DNA of 64,000 nucleotides from Sulfurovum sp. GTDB taxonomy: Bacteria; Campylobacterota; Campylobacteria; Campylobacterales; Sulfurovaceae. Positions 45,733 through 55,106 of the stretch are shown here, piece by piece (within the stretch, counting starts at the first letter, position 1; the number at the start of each line of letters is the position of its first letter). The stretch covers positions 1-64,000 of the forward strand of contig JAMORY010000033.1 of the NCBI GenBank assembly GCA_027063305.1, in the 5' to 3' direction. The position numbers and the translations under genes were made by a program. The notes beneath the pieces are model-generated. The model ran no database searches and was not told the DNA's origin. It saw only the letters and a program-made list of their open reading frames with translations.

Positions 45733-46746
45733 ATGGATGTTACACACTACTACAACCCTAACGGAGAAGAGATCCTCGATGAGAAGATCTTCAGCGGTTC
45801 CCCTACGGGCTTTGTCGATTTCAACCGTTCACGCTACCGCTGGGACAGCAACATTTACGACCTGATGAACGCCAACACCTGGTTTCCCAGTGAGGTCAAC
45901 ACCTCATCAGAGAAGAAAAATTTCGAACATCTTACCGATAATGAACAGGCGATCTACAAAATGACCTTCGCCCAGCTGAGCTTCAACGACTCTGCACAGG
46001 AGGAGTACCTCAGCGATTTCAGACGACTGGCGAACAACCGTCTTGTCAAATCGGTACTCTCTTTGCAAATTATGCAGGAGGTCAACCACTCCAAAAGCTA
46101 CGCCGTACTGCTCGATGCCTGCGGAAACTCCGATGAAGTCTTCAACCTCTATAAGTATGATGCCGCACTCAACAAAAAAAACCAGCAGGTTGCCGAACAG
46201 TTCGCCCGCTACATAGATGGAGGCTCGGTAGACAAGATGCTGCTCTCTGCTATGGCAAGTGTGAACCTTGAGGGCATCTACTTCCTGCTTGGATTCAGCT
46301 ACATCTACCTGCTGGGAGACAAAGTACCCGGTGCAAGGGATATGATCAAATTCATTGCCCGTGATGAGCTCAACACTCACCTGCCTCTTTTTGCGAATAT
46401 CTTCAAAACGATCCAAAAAGAGAATAAAATTGCAGCATCGACCATCGATGCTGCCTACGGTATGATAGAGGATGCGGTAAAAATAGAACTCGAATACGGA
46501 AAATACCTGCTTGATTGCTACCCTATCATGGGTACGACACCGGAGCTGATGGAGCAGACGGTCTACAACTATGCCAACGACCGCCTTAAAAAGATAGGAC
46601 TTGATCCCATCTTCGAAGAGACCCCGACCACCTACCTGCAAAAGCTGGTCACCAAACATCTGGAGATGAACGAGGTCAAAAGCAACTTCTTTGAGAGTAA
46701 TGTCTCAAATTATGCCAAATCAAGCATCGATCTTGATGATTTCTAA
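45733..46746 (+). CDS. nrdB: Ribonucleotide reductase class I, beta subunit
   Basis: Generates the tyrosyl radical used by NrdA to make deoxyribonucleotides, in the cytoplasm. Metal and radical residues follow the family: D86 (SFNDSAQ), E116 and H119 (MQEVNHSKS) and Y123, matching the E. coli D84/E115/H118/Y122 spacing. Downstream metal ligands are in FIARDELNTHLPLF. Length 337. The start follows AAAGGAGTCAACT. nrdA is not in the window. The Fnr-like sites upstream are unexpected for an oxygen-dependent enzyme. Confidence 0.93.
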   Translation: MDVTHYYNPNGEEILDEKIFSGSPTGFVDFNRSRYRWDSNIYDLMNANTWFPSEVNTSSEKKNFEHLTDNEQAIYKMTFAQLSFNDSAQEEYLSDFRRLANNRLVKSVLSLQIMQEVNHSKSYAVLLDACGNSDEVFNLYKYDAALNKKNQQVAEQFARYIDGGSVDKMLLSAMASVNLEGIYFLLGFSYIYLLGDKVPGARDMIKFIARDELNTHLPLFANIFKTIQKENKIAASTIDAAYGMIEDAVKIELEYGKYLLDCYPIMGTTPELMEQTVYNYANDRLKKIGLDPIFEETPTTYLQKLVTKHLEMNEVKSNFFESNVSNYAKSSIDLDDF

Positions 46747-46748
46747 CG

Positions 46749-47468
46749 CTACTTCGTACGGTTATGTTCACACTCACAGGTAAGAATAAAGTGAGCGATC
46801 CCATCAAGCTGCTTTGGGGTCAAGTCCGTATATGTCCGCATCGGAATGGTATACTGCGGCCACTTCCCTTTACTGCCGTGTAAGATCGCTTCTTTTATAG
46901 GTGCAATTCCCTCTTTGGCATACTTCTTTCCGATCTGTGCAAAAGAGGGGGCGATCTTTCCTGCGGCAGCAATATGGCACATTTTACAATCTTTGGTTGC
47001 CAATACCTGCTGTGCAGGCGGTAGTGCATCGATCTTTGCTTTCTCCTGCAAGATCTCCAGCATCTTCATCTGATCGTAAGTATCGAAAATATGGTGCGCG
47101 ATCGCTTCAAGCTCATCTTCACTCACATTTCCTTTTTGCGAAGGCATCACCCCGTAGGTATCCAGACTCTTTTTATTACAGTATGACTTGGAGCGATCGG
47201 GGCTGATCACATAGGACTTGACGAACTCGATAAATTTTCCACGAAGTTCGGAAGGGTTGTTGACCGTCATCCAATCTTTCAAATGCACTGTAACCGTATA
47301 GAGTGGAGGGGCAAGCTCTTTATCGCTGGTTTTAGGAGGCATATCAAGATTATGACACTTGGCACACTTTTCTTGTGTCAACTTCTCTCCATTTAGATCC
47401 ACATGATGCTTTTGTGTTCCGCAACCGCTTAAAAGTAAAATAGCAACAACGCCGATATATCGCAACAT
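46749..47468 (-). CDS. Diheme cytochrome c lipoprotein
   Basis: 239 residues with a lipoprotein signal (VVAILLLSGC). Two heme sites: CAKCH near the N-terminus and CKMCH in the C-terminal domain, which resembles a class I cytochrome (GKIAPSFAQIGKKYA; Met in TIPMRTY). Two further Cys pairs or singles (YCNKK, CECEH) are not heme motifs. Convergent with nrdB. Electron partner unknown. Confidence 0.82.
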   Translation of the reverse strand: MLRYIGVVAILLLSGCGTQKHHVDLNGEKLTQEKCAKCHNLDMPPKTSDKELAPPLYTVTVHLKDWMTVNNPSELRGKFIEFVKSYVISPDRSKSYCNKKSLDTYGVMPSQKGNVSEDELEAIAHHIFDTYDQMKMLEILQEKAKIDALPPAQQVLATKDCKMCHIAAAGKIAPSFAQIGKKYAKEGIAPIKEAILHGSKGKWPQYTIPMRTYTDLTPKQLDGIAHFILTCECEHNRTK

Positions 47469-47532
47469 ACATAATCCTATATTAATTTTTTCATAATTAT
47501 ATGTTATCTATATTAATCTAGGGTTACTGCCG

Positions 47533-49302
47533 CTACTTTTGATAGATCACCTCCGAGTCATTGATCGTTCGCAACACCTCAATATCTCGCAGTCTCTTTT
47601 TATCAGTTTTGAGTGGATTGTGTGAGAGAATAACAAAGTCCGCTTGCTTCCCAACCTCGATCGTTCCTTTTTCATTCTCTTCAAAGTGCTGATACGCCGC
47701 ATTGATCGTGACCGCTTTGAGCGCTTCATAGACCGTCATCGCCTGATCTTCACCATAGACAGTCCCTTTGATCGAGGTACGGTTGACAGCAAAAGAGATC
47801 ATATCGAGAATATTCGTCGGTGTCACCGGCGAGTCGTGATGGATCGTATAGGGGATCTCCCTGTCAATAATGCTTCGCATCGGGTTCATGTGTGCTGTAC
47901 GTTTGGGTCCTAAAAAGCGTGTTGCATGGCGATCACCCCAGTAGTAAAGGTGACTTGGGAACATCGTTAACGTCATACCAAGCTTCTTTACCTCATCGAG
48001 CTGATCTTCTCTAATCGTCTGTGCATGAACAATGGTCGTACGGTGATCGCCTTGAGGCTTGGCTTTCTCCATGGATTTAAGCAGCATATCGATCGCCCCG
48101 TCACCGTTACAGTGCACCATCAGATGCCACCCTTTTTTCAACGCATCGGTAACAATCGCGTCAAGCTCATTTTGCTTGTAGCTTGGACGGCTGACAAAGC
48201 CTTTTGATGTGATCTTTGCATCAGGATGATGCGCATGGACGGCACGGTTCCTCTCTCCCAAAAGTAGCGGCGCTTTAAACTCCGCGTTACACGCAGATCC
48301 TTCTGGCTCCAGCTCTTTGGGTACGACAAAATAGGGCTTGGAGAGGTAGGCGGTATAGCCTTGGATGGAACCATCCATAATCACCTTTAACCCACCCATA
48401 CGAAAGTGATCTTTGTAGTGTTTTGTACGGTTGTAGTCTGCCAAAAGCACTGCGTTGTCAGGATTGGGGTAGGCGATCACATCAAGTTTGAGTCTCCCCT
48501 CTTTTGCCATTGCTTGCAGTAGCTTGACAAAATCAGGCAGCGCCCCTCCACACTCCTGTGCGGTGGTCATCCCCTTTGCGGCATACTGTGTCATCAGCGT
48601 TTTCTCAATGGCACCCATCGCCACTTCGGGTGCGACAGGAGTGATCTTCATCATCACCTGTGTAAAGGCCGGTCCCTCTTCCATCACACCGGTCAAGTGC
48701 CCTTTCTCATCACGGTAGAACTTGCCTCCTTTGGGGTCTTTGACACTCTCGTCAATACCTGCTATCTTCAGTGCCAAAGAGTTGGCAACCCCAAAGTGGC
48801 TGGAGCTGTGCATAATGTAAATAGGGTGTTCGGTAGAGATCGCATCAAGATCTGCCTTGGTCGGGTGACGCTGCTCTTTCATCCCCGTATCGTCATAGTT
48901 CATTCCTATAACCCACTCTCCGGGTTTGAGATGATGATCGCTGATATACGTTTTAAGTGTCTGCTGTAGTTTTGCAATAGAATCCACAGTACCGATAGGC
49001 GGTGCGTTCAAGTCGGCATAGGCAACCAGAAGGGTGGTCAGAAGCAAGTGTCCATGCGGATCAAAAAAGGCGGGCAGCATCGTACTGCCGTTAAGATCGA
49101 CCATTCTAGCATGAGGGAAACGCTTTAGGGCATCTGACTCTTTCCCAACAAAGAGGATCTTTCCATCCTCTTCGACGACCGACTCTACATAGTGAGGTTT
49201 CTTACCTTGCATCGTTACAATATCCCCACCGCTATAGAGCAGAGGCTTCGCTACAAGCAGACTACAACCTGCTACCATCCATGCCAACGTTCGCTTCATC
49301 AC
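47533..49302 (-). CDS. Periplasmic amidohydrolase, YtcJ type
   Basis: Metal-dependent hydrolase of the amidohydrolase superfamily with a signal peptide (LAWMVAGCSLLVAKP). It has FDPHGHLLLT (metal His pair), THHDSPVTP near the metal site and the C-terminal beta-sandwich ENEKGTIEVGKQADFVILS. Length 589 fits the YtcJ/amidohydrolase_3 group. Substrate unknown. It overlaps the upstream M20 peptidase by four bases, so both are probably made together and exported. Confidence 0.85.
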   Translation of the reverse strand: MMKRTLAWMVAGCSLLVAKPLLYSGGDIVTMQGKKPHYVESVVEEDGKILFVGKESDALKRFPHARMVDLNGSTMLPAFFDPHGHLLLTTLLVAYADLNAPPIGTVDSIAKLQQTLKTYISDHHLKPGEWVIGMNYDDTGMKEQRHPTKADLDAISTEHPIYIMHSSSHFGVANSLALKIAGIDESVKDPKGGKFYRDEKGHLTGVMEEGPAFTQVMMKITPVAPEVAMGAIEKTLMTQYAAKGMTTAQECGGALPDFVKLLQAMAKEGRLKLDVIAYPNPDNAVLLADYNRTKHYKDHFRMGGLKVIMDGSIQGYTAYLSKPYFVVPKELEPEGSACNAEFKAPLLLGERNRAVHAHHPDAKITSKGFVSRPSYKQNELDAIVTDALKKGWHLMVHCNGDGAIDMLLKSMEKAKPQGDHRTTIVHAQTIREDQLDEVKKLGMTLTMFPSHLYYWGDRHATRFLGPKRTAHMNPMRSIIDREIPYTIHHDSPVTPTNILDMISFAVNRTSIKGTVYGEDQAMTVYEALKAVTINAAYQHFEENEKGTIEVGKQADFVILSHNPLKTDKKRLRDIEVLRTINDSEVIYQK

Positions 49303-50627
49303 TTCTTCTCTGTGATCTTAGGGTCATTAAAGAAGTGCAGTAAGAGGTTACTTCCCGCTTTCACGGCTAAAGGAATGGCGGCAGGATCGACCACATAGTT
49401 TCCATTGTGATTACTAAATGGCAATGCCTTCCCCTCTTTTTGCGCTTTGGCAAAAACCTTCGGGTCTGCCGTACCGATGAACATATGCAGATACTTTGCT
49501 TTAGTCTTGTTGAATACCAGGTGGTGGAAGTCCTCCGAACCCATCGAACGCGGTGCCTCGGCCAAAACACCCTTTTCACCGAACACATCCACCAGTGCAG
49601 GACGTGCCTTTTCCACCAGTTGAGGATCATTGATTACCGGATATGCCCACCCTTTACGCTTCATAGTCGGGTACTTCTTCTTCGGCATCCCGTATGCATA
49701 GGCAATGGAGTCGTTAATGCGCTTGATCGCTTCAACCATCAGATCTCTGTCTTTTTCATCGTACCAGCGCAAGTTGAGCTTCAACTCCGCCGTAGCCGGA
49801 ATGACATTGTTGTCACTTCCTGCCTGTACCGAACCTACCGTAAGCACTGCCGCATGCTGCGCATCGACCGCACGGCTGACAATGAACTGATACTGCACGA
49901 TCGCCGATGCCGCCATGAGTACCGGGTCTTTGGTCAGGTGTGGTGTCGAACCATGCCCTCCCACACCGTAGAATGTCACATCGAGCTGATCGGTTCCTGC
50001 CATACGCTCTCCTTTGGCTAGCACCGCCGTTCCTGTCGGAATGGGTGCGGTATGCATGCTCAGCAGTACATCGGGCTTTGGTACACCTTTGTCATACATG
50101 CCGTCATCGACCATGGCACGCGCCCCTTCAATAAGCTCTTCGGCAGGCTGGAATACCAGTACCAGTGTTCCATGCCACTTATCCTTCATCTCCTTCATCG
50201 TCTTGGCGATCCCCAACAGCCATGCCGTATGCGCATCGTGTCCGCATGCATGCATCACCGGTGTGAGTGAACCGTCTTCTCGCTTGACGCTCTTTGTGCT
50301 GGCATAAGGAAGCCCCGTTACCTCCTTGACCGCATTGGCATCCATATCGGCACGGAACATCAGAACTGGTCCCTTGCCATTCTTCAAAATACCGACCACT
50401 CCGGTCTTGGCAATGCCTGTAATGGTCTTATACCCCAGTGCTTTCAACTCTTTTTCTACGATCTTGGAGGTTTCACTCTCCATAAACCCCAGTTCGGGGT
50501 TTTTGTGTATCGTTTTAAATATTTCCGTAATATGCGCCTCATTTGCTTTGACACTCTTTTCGATCGTATCGGGTACTTTCGCATAAAGTGCAGCAACCGT
50601 ACTAAGTAAAATAATCGTCTTTTTCAT
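49299..50627 (-). CDS. Exported M20 amidohydrolase (hippurate hydrolase-like)
   Basis: Hydrolyses N-acyl amino acids or related amides. The M20D signatures are present: RADMDAN, VMHACGHDAHTAWLLG (metal-binding Cys and His), VFQPAEELIEGARAM and the late GSEDFHHLV. Unlike typical cytoplasmic members it begins with a signal peptide (TIILLSTVAALYAKV). Length 442. It is paired with the amidohydrolase downstream, suggesting joint use of amide substrates in the periplasm, which is inference. Confidence 0.87.
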   Translation of the reverse strand: MKKTIILLSTVAALYAKVPDTIEKSVKANEAHITEIFKTIHKNPELGFMESETSKIVEKELKALGYKTITGIAKTGVVGILKNGKGPVLMFRADMDANAVKEVTGLPYASTKSVKREDGSLTPVMHACGHDAHTAWLLGIAKTMKEMKDKWHGTLVLVFQPAEELIEGARAMVDDGMYDKGVPKPDVLLSMHTAPIPTGTAVLAKGERMAGTDQLDVTFYGVGGHGSTPHLTKDPVLMAASAIVQYQFIVSRAVDAQHAAVLTVGSVQAGSDNNVIPATAELKLNLRWYDEKDRDLMVEAIKRINDSIAYAYGMPKKKYPTMKRKGWAYPVINDPQLVEKARPALVDVFGEKGVLAEAPRSMGSEDFHHLVFNKTKAKYLHMFIGTADPKVFAKAQKEGKALPFSNHNGNYVVDPAAIPLAVKAGSNLLLHFFNDPKITEKK

Positions 50628-50702
50628 ACTTCTTCCTTCTTTTTTCTATAAAATATAGTAATCGATTATAGCATAAGAAGATCACACAAAGATTGAATAA
50701 TC

Positions 50703-51113
50703 TTACTGTTTTTTTTGAAGTTTCAGTACATGTAGAATATTTGTCAATACTTCAGGAGTGATCTCCTCTCCATAGAGAGAAGGCACCATAAAGCGTTCTA
50801 TCTTATCAACTATGAAAAGTGCGGGAAATTCGGTGGTATAGTAAAGTTCGATAGGATAACTTACTCTACTGCCATAGGTAATAAGTACCGTGATCATCTT
50901 ATCTCGGATGGCTTGAAGATAGGGCTGGTTGGCAAAAACCTCTTTAAGCACGGCTTGTGTTCGCGGATCGTCTGCTTTTACAAGCAGTACCAGCAATGGT
51001 TTCTCTTGTGCAAGTGCTTCACGGTACGCATGGTCATAGTTGCCACGCCAAGAGAGATTTTGTGCAAGAAGCGAAGTAAACAGCAGGAGAGAAAGAAGAA
51101 AAAGTTTCATCAT
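50703..51113 (-). CDS. Thioredoxin-fold periplasmic protein without CxxC
   Basis: 136 residues with a signal peptide (LFLLSLLLFTSLLAQN). The pattern WRGNYDHAYREALAQEKPLLVLLV and then TEFPALFIVD is thioredoxin-like, with the cis-Pro in EFPAL. Where the CxxC would be, the sequence is KADDPRTQ, so no redox disulfide is possible. It lies just downstream of nirF on the same strand and may be part of that unit. Confidence 0.65.
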   Translation of the reverse strand: MMKLFLLSLLLFTSLLAQNLSWRGNYDHAYREALAQEKPLLVLLVKADDPRTQAVLKEVFANQPYLQAIRDKMITVLITYGSRVSYPIELYYTTEFPALFIVDKIERFMVPSLYGEEITPEVLTNILHVLKLQKKQ

Positions 51114-51148
51114 ATATCCTCTCTTACCTTTCTCTCATCGTACAAAGA

Positions 51149-52240
51149 CTACTTCGTACGGTAGAGGAAGATCCCAGACGGGTGCTTGACCTGGTAGATG
51201 TCACGCTGCAAAAACCAATCTTGCGTATTGATGACACTCACCTGATTGGCATCATTAACCGATACATAAAGATCAGGATATTCGTCCGACCATCTCACAT
51301 GCAGTACTTTCCCCGGGAAGTCAAAGGTTTTGATCACCTTTAGACTCTTCGTATCGACGATCTGGATCGTAGGAAAATCTTTCCCCGAAAAAGTTACGGC
51401 AATATACTTTTTATCCGGACTTAACGACGTAAATACAGGAAGTCCCTGCATATCGATATTCTTGATGAACTTGAAATCCTTATCATAGACCATCACCTTG
51501 TTATCACCCACTGACGGAATGAATACCTTGTCATCACTGATCGACCAGAAACCAAAGTGCGGTACCTTCAACACCGGTTTGTTCCCCTCTGCTGTCACAT
51601 CGATCTGCTTGTAGGTCATGGAATCCAGATCGATCACACCAAACCCTTTGGTCAGGAAGAACCCGACAATGTAGGTATTGTCCTTGATCATCGCATCAAA
51701 CGGCATCTGTCCAACCTTGAACTCTTTATATATCTTGAATTTCGGCAACCCTTTACCGGCATTCTCATCTTTGAGCACTGTCACCTTATCATTGTCCATC
51801 TGCGCAAAAACAATCATATCTTTATAGATCTTGATCCCTACGTTCTTCGAACCTGTGACGATCTTATCGATGGGTTTAAGATCACGGGTCAAAATGTCGA
51901 CCGATTTGTCATCATAGTTGGCAACGGCAACATAGTTCTTCCCAATCACAAACCCGATAGCGGATTTGGATGTCTTATACTCCGCTTCCACCTTCTCCGT
52001 TTTCGGATCAAACTTCACTACATACCCGTCACGGCTGATCAGATACCCGTCATCTCCGTCGAACTTGATGATCCCATGGTTCATGTTGTGCATATGCTCC
52101 ATATGCCTTCTGGTCAACCCGTCTTCAATGATCGCTACGGACTCACTCTCTCGCTCTACAACAAAATACTTCTCTTTCGCACTTACCGAGGTAGTCAAAA
52201 ATACTCCGGCTAACACTACAGCAGACAATACTATCTTCAT
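51149..52240 (-). CDS. nirF: NirF-like heme d1 biosynthesis protein
   Basis: A periplasmic beta-propeller related to the d1 domain of NirS; NirF acts late in heme d1 formation. It has a signal peptide (LAGVFLTTSVSAK), no CxxCH, and propeller blades throughout (YVAVANYDDKSVDIL, KVFIPSVGDNKVMVYD). A His/Met-rich stretch RRHMEHMHNMNHG lies near the N-terminus and may bind heme. Length 363 is close to known NirF. An Fnr-like palindrome is centred 65 bp upstream. The assignment rests on the d1-like fold, the missing heme c and the cd1 context. Confidence 0.78.
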   Translation of the reverse strand: MKIVLSAVVLAGVFLTTSVSAKEKYFVVERESESVAIIEDGLTRRHMEHMHNMNHGIIKFDGDDGYLISRDGYVVKFDPKTEKVEAEYKTSKSAIGFVIGKNYVAVANYDDKSVDILTRDLKPIDKIVTGSKNVGIKIYKDMIVFAQMDNDKVTVLKDENAGKGLPKFKIYKEFKVGQMPFDAMIKDNTYIVGFFLTKGFGVIDLDSMTYKQIDVTAEGNKPVLKVPHFGFWSISDDKVFIPSVGDNKVMVYDKDFKFIKNIDMQGLPVFTSLSPDKKYIAVTFSGKDFPTIQIVDTKSLKVIKTFDFPGKVLHVRWSDEYPDLYVSVNDANQVSVINTQDWFLQRDIYQVKHPSGIFLYRTK

Positions 52241-52298
52241 CTATCCATCCTTTTTAAATCATTGCAACTATTGTACATTAACTTCCATAATAACGGTG

Positions 52299-52312
52299 TT
52301 GAGTTGGGTCAA
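52299..52312. promoter_or_regulatory. Fnr-like palindrome upstream of nirF
   Basis: TTGAGTTGGGTCAA keeps the TTGA/TCAA cores with N6 between, centred about 65 bp upstream of the nirF ATG. The inner positions differ from consensus, so it is weaker than the other boxes. Confidence 0.45.
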
Positions 52313-52317
52313 CTCCT

Positions 52318-53772
52318 TTAAAACTTTTTCCAAAAACTGCGGCTAAAGAGCAAAAAAACCGTATAGAACTCCAAACGTCCCACAATCATTGCAAAAGAGA
52401 GAATGATCTTGTCAACATCACTGAAAAAAGCATAGTTCTGTGCCGGTCCGGTCAGTGCGAACCCAGGACCTATATTTCCTACTATAGCCAGTGCAGTCGA
52501 GACCGATGTCATAGCGTCAAATCCCCATCCGAACAGGTAGAGGGTAACAAGCATATTGGTCATAACAAAAAGGAAAATAAACCCGGTAGTCGAAGAGATG
52601 ATATGGAACGAGACCTTTTGACGGTCAATGAACACATCCGCCACCGCACGGGGATGCAGTATTCGGGTAAATTGAAGCATAATATTCTTAAAAAGTACGA
52701 TATAGCGTATCACCTTCACGCCACCGGCAGTCGAACCAGCATTCCCCCCCAACAAGCATCGCCAAAAAGATCACTGTGATCGCAATGTGCCCCACTGTGC
52801 ATAATCGAGTGTGGCAAACCCAGTTGTTGTCAGCACCGAAGCGATGGTAAAAAACGAATATGTCAATGCATGGGTGTAGCTGTCTGCATCAACAAGTATA
52901 TCGGTCATACTTAAACCTAACGAGAGTACGAAGAAAATCAGTAGATACCATATCACCTCTTCACGTTTATACCCCTCCACACTTCCCGTACTCAGAAATT
53001 TCAAGTGTGCAAGGAAATTGATCCCAGATATAACCATAAAGAAGGTCATGATCCAGATGATCCACGGCGAATCAAAGTAGCCCATGGATGCATTTTTGGT
53101 CGAGAAGCCTCCCGTAGAGATGGTAGAGAAGGCCTGGTTAAGGGCATCGAACCAGCCCATCCCCGCTACTTTAAGAGCGATCATATCTGCTATGGTAAAG
53201 AGTACATAGACACCCCACAGCCTTAATGCAATATCCTTCACTTTCGGTGTGATCTTCTCCATCTTGATTCCCGTTGACTCTGCTTTAAAGAGCGCCATGG
53301 AGCCGCTTGGATTAATGAGAGAGAAGAGCCCCACACCAAGTACGATGATCCCCATACCACCAAGCCAATGCATGAGACTGCGCAAGTATAGAATAACATG
53401 CGGCAGTGATTCGATATCACCGTAGATCGTCGCTCCCGTAGTCGTAAACCCGCTGACAGACTCAAAAAAGGCATCCGACCCGTTCACTCCGGTAAGTAAC
53501 ACCAGCGGTACGGCACCCCCGATCCCCAGCAGTATCCAAACCAGATTGACAGAGAGTATCCCCTCTTTAATGCTCAACTTCATACGGTACTGTCGAAGCA
53601 GCAAAAAGAGTAATCCGTTCACCCCAAGAAGAAAGAGTACAAACCATGAGAATAGCCTGACATCTTCACCATAGTACCACCCCACACAGAGTGCACTGAA
53701 AAAAAAGATTCCCAATGCAATACCGATCACGGAAAGAAACTTCAACACATTTTTTACTGTGCGTAGATCCAT
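52318..53772 (-). pseudogene. trkH: TrkH-type potassium uptake protein, interrupted
   Basis: Integral membrane subunit of a Trk potassium uptake system. The first ORF has the selectivity-filter-like repeats SGFTTTGATI, STGGFST and SVLTTTGFATLDYAQWG, then changes to TLRSQ and stops at a TGA. The second ORF resumes LGGNAGSTAGGVKVIRYI in the same frame. The intervening expected sequence HIAITVIFLAMLVGG is found in another frame, so the gene carries two compensating one-base changes: a missing G at TGGGGC and an extra G in the run of seven near 52744-52750. Either a damaged gene or homopolymer errors. It overlaps trkA by 19 bases. Confidence 0.8.
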
Positions 53773-55064
53773 GCTTCCATCTCATCTTTGGCATCAGCCG
53801 TACCAAACATCACAATAATGTCATTCTCTGCAATCTGATGGATTTCCAACATTTTGTAAATTCTCTCTTCTCGGATCAGCAGCACATCTGAAGACGGTAC
53901 TTTTATCAACGTAAGCTGCTTCCCGATCAGCGGTGAGTCACGGTAGACTTTACGCATAAAAAGTACTGCCCATCCACCACAGAAAATCCGTTGCGTAACA
54001 ATGGCACTGGAGGATATTTTCTCCAAAATAGCATAGTGTGCCCCTGCTTTGCTTCCACGAACAACCACTACACCCATTTTATGCATAAGATCATAATAGG
54101 ATTTGTCATTATTGATCGCAATCACTTTGGGAATACCGTACTCTTTGGCTTCAACACACTTGACTATGTTCTTCTCATCATTCTGCCCTGCGGCAATGAC
54201 CATATCAGCATACTTGATTCCCTCCTCTTCAAAGAGTCTATGGTCATCATAAGCAGCATGAATGATACGCACCCGTCCCTCCAGAAAAGCGGAGGCATCT
54301 TTACACAATCGTCTCTCCTTTTCGATCATCTTGATCTCAAGGTCTTTTTCAATCAAAACTTTGGCAATCTTCTGCGCCTGCATATTGGCACCGAATATCA
54401 CCACTTTTTTAATCGATGCAGGCATTGCATTCTCTATCTTCTGTGCGATCGCTTCAATTGCCGAAACATCACCAAAAAAATAGACAAGACTATGCTGCCG
54501 TATCTCTTCTGTATCCGAAGGGATAAAAAAGACCTTCTCCCTCTCAATACCGGCTACATTCACCATATCACTGCACAGATCTCTGACACTGAGTGACATA
54601 CCCTTATTGACTTTAACGGAGATCAACTTTAATCGGGTCTGATGAAACACTTTGACATTGTTTGCTTTAGGAAAGGCAAGCAGTGCTTTGACCTTGTTTG
54701 CCATAGTAATATCAGGAAAAATTGCATAGTCTATATGCAGTTTTTCCATTACATGGCTCTTTAAGAATCCGTCATTTTTTAAGCGGACGATCTTTCACTT
54801 AACCTCAACGACATCCTCTACGATCAAGGTAGAGAGGAGACTTGCTTCATCCGAATCGGTCATGGCTATAAAGAGATCGACCTTCTCATAGAGAAGTGAC
54901 CTATAGGTTTTGGGATCTTCCACATCCCCTTTAATGGTCAAGATATCGATCTCATCCTCAAGACGGTCCAGTTTCTCCTGATCTTTATCGATCACCACCA
55001 CACTGTGACGGAAGGAGAGCGATCATGCAAGGGAGTATCCTACCGTTCCCGCGCCTGCAATCAT
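53754..55064 (-). pseudogene. trkA: TrkA-type potassium uptake regulator with in-frame stops
   Basis: TrkA binds NAD(H) and gates TrkH. From 55064 the frame reads MIAGAGTVGYSLA-stop-SLSFRHSVVVIDKDQ, then the first RCK domain to VEDVVEVK-stop-KIVRLKNDGFLKSHVMEKLHIDY and the second half to 53754. Both TGA codons fit positions where Arg is plausible, each one C-to-T change from CGA. The AAGGAG upstream is properly spaced from an ATA rather than the ATG, hinting that the start codon is also lost. All parts are in one frame without indels. The larger ORF from ATG 54749 lacks the first NAD-binding domain. Confidence 0.82.
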
Positions 55065-55106
55065 AATATCTATCGGGTATGCTCCTTATACCAAAAGCAT
55101 ACTCCT

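Noticed and set aside
53754-55064. TGA read as a sense codon in trkA
   Set aside because: All other genes in the window end normally and no other conserved gene shows internal TGA; loss-of-function or sequence error is simpler.
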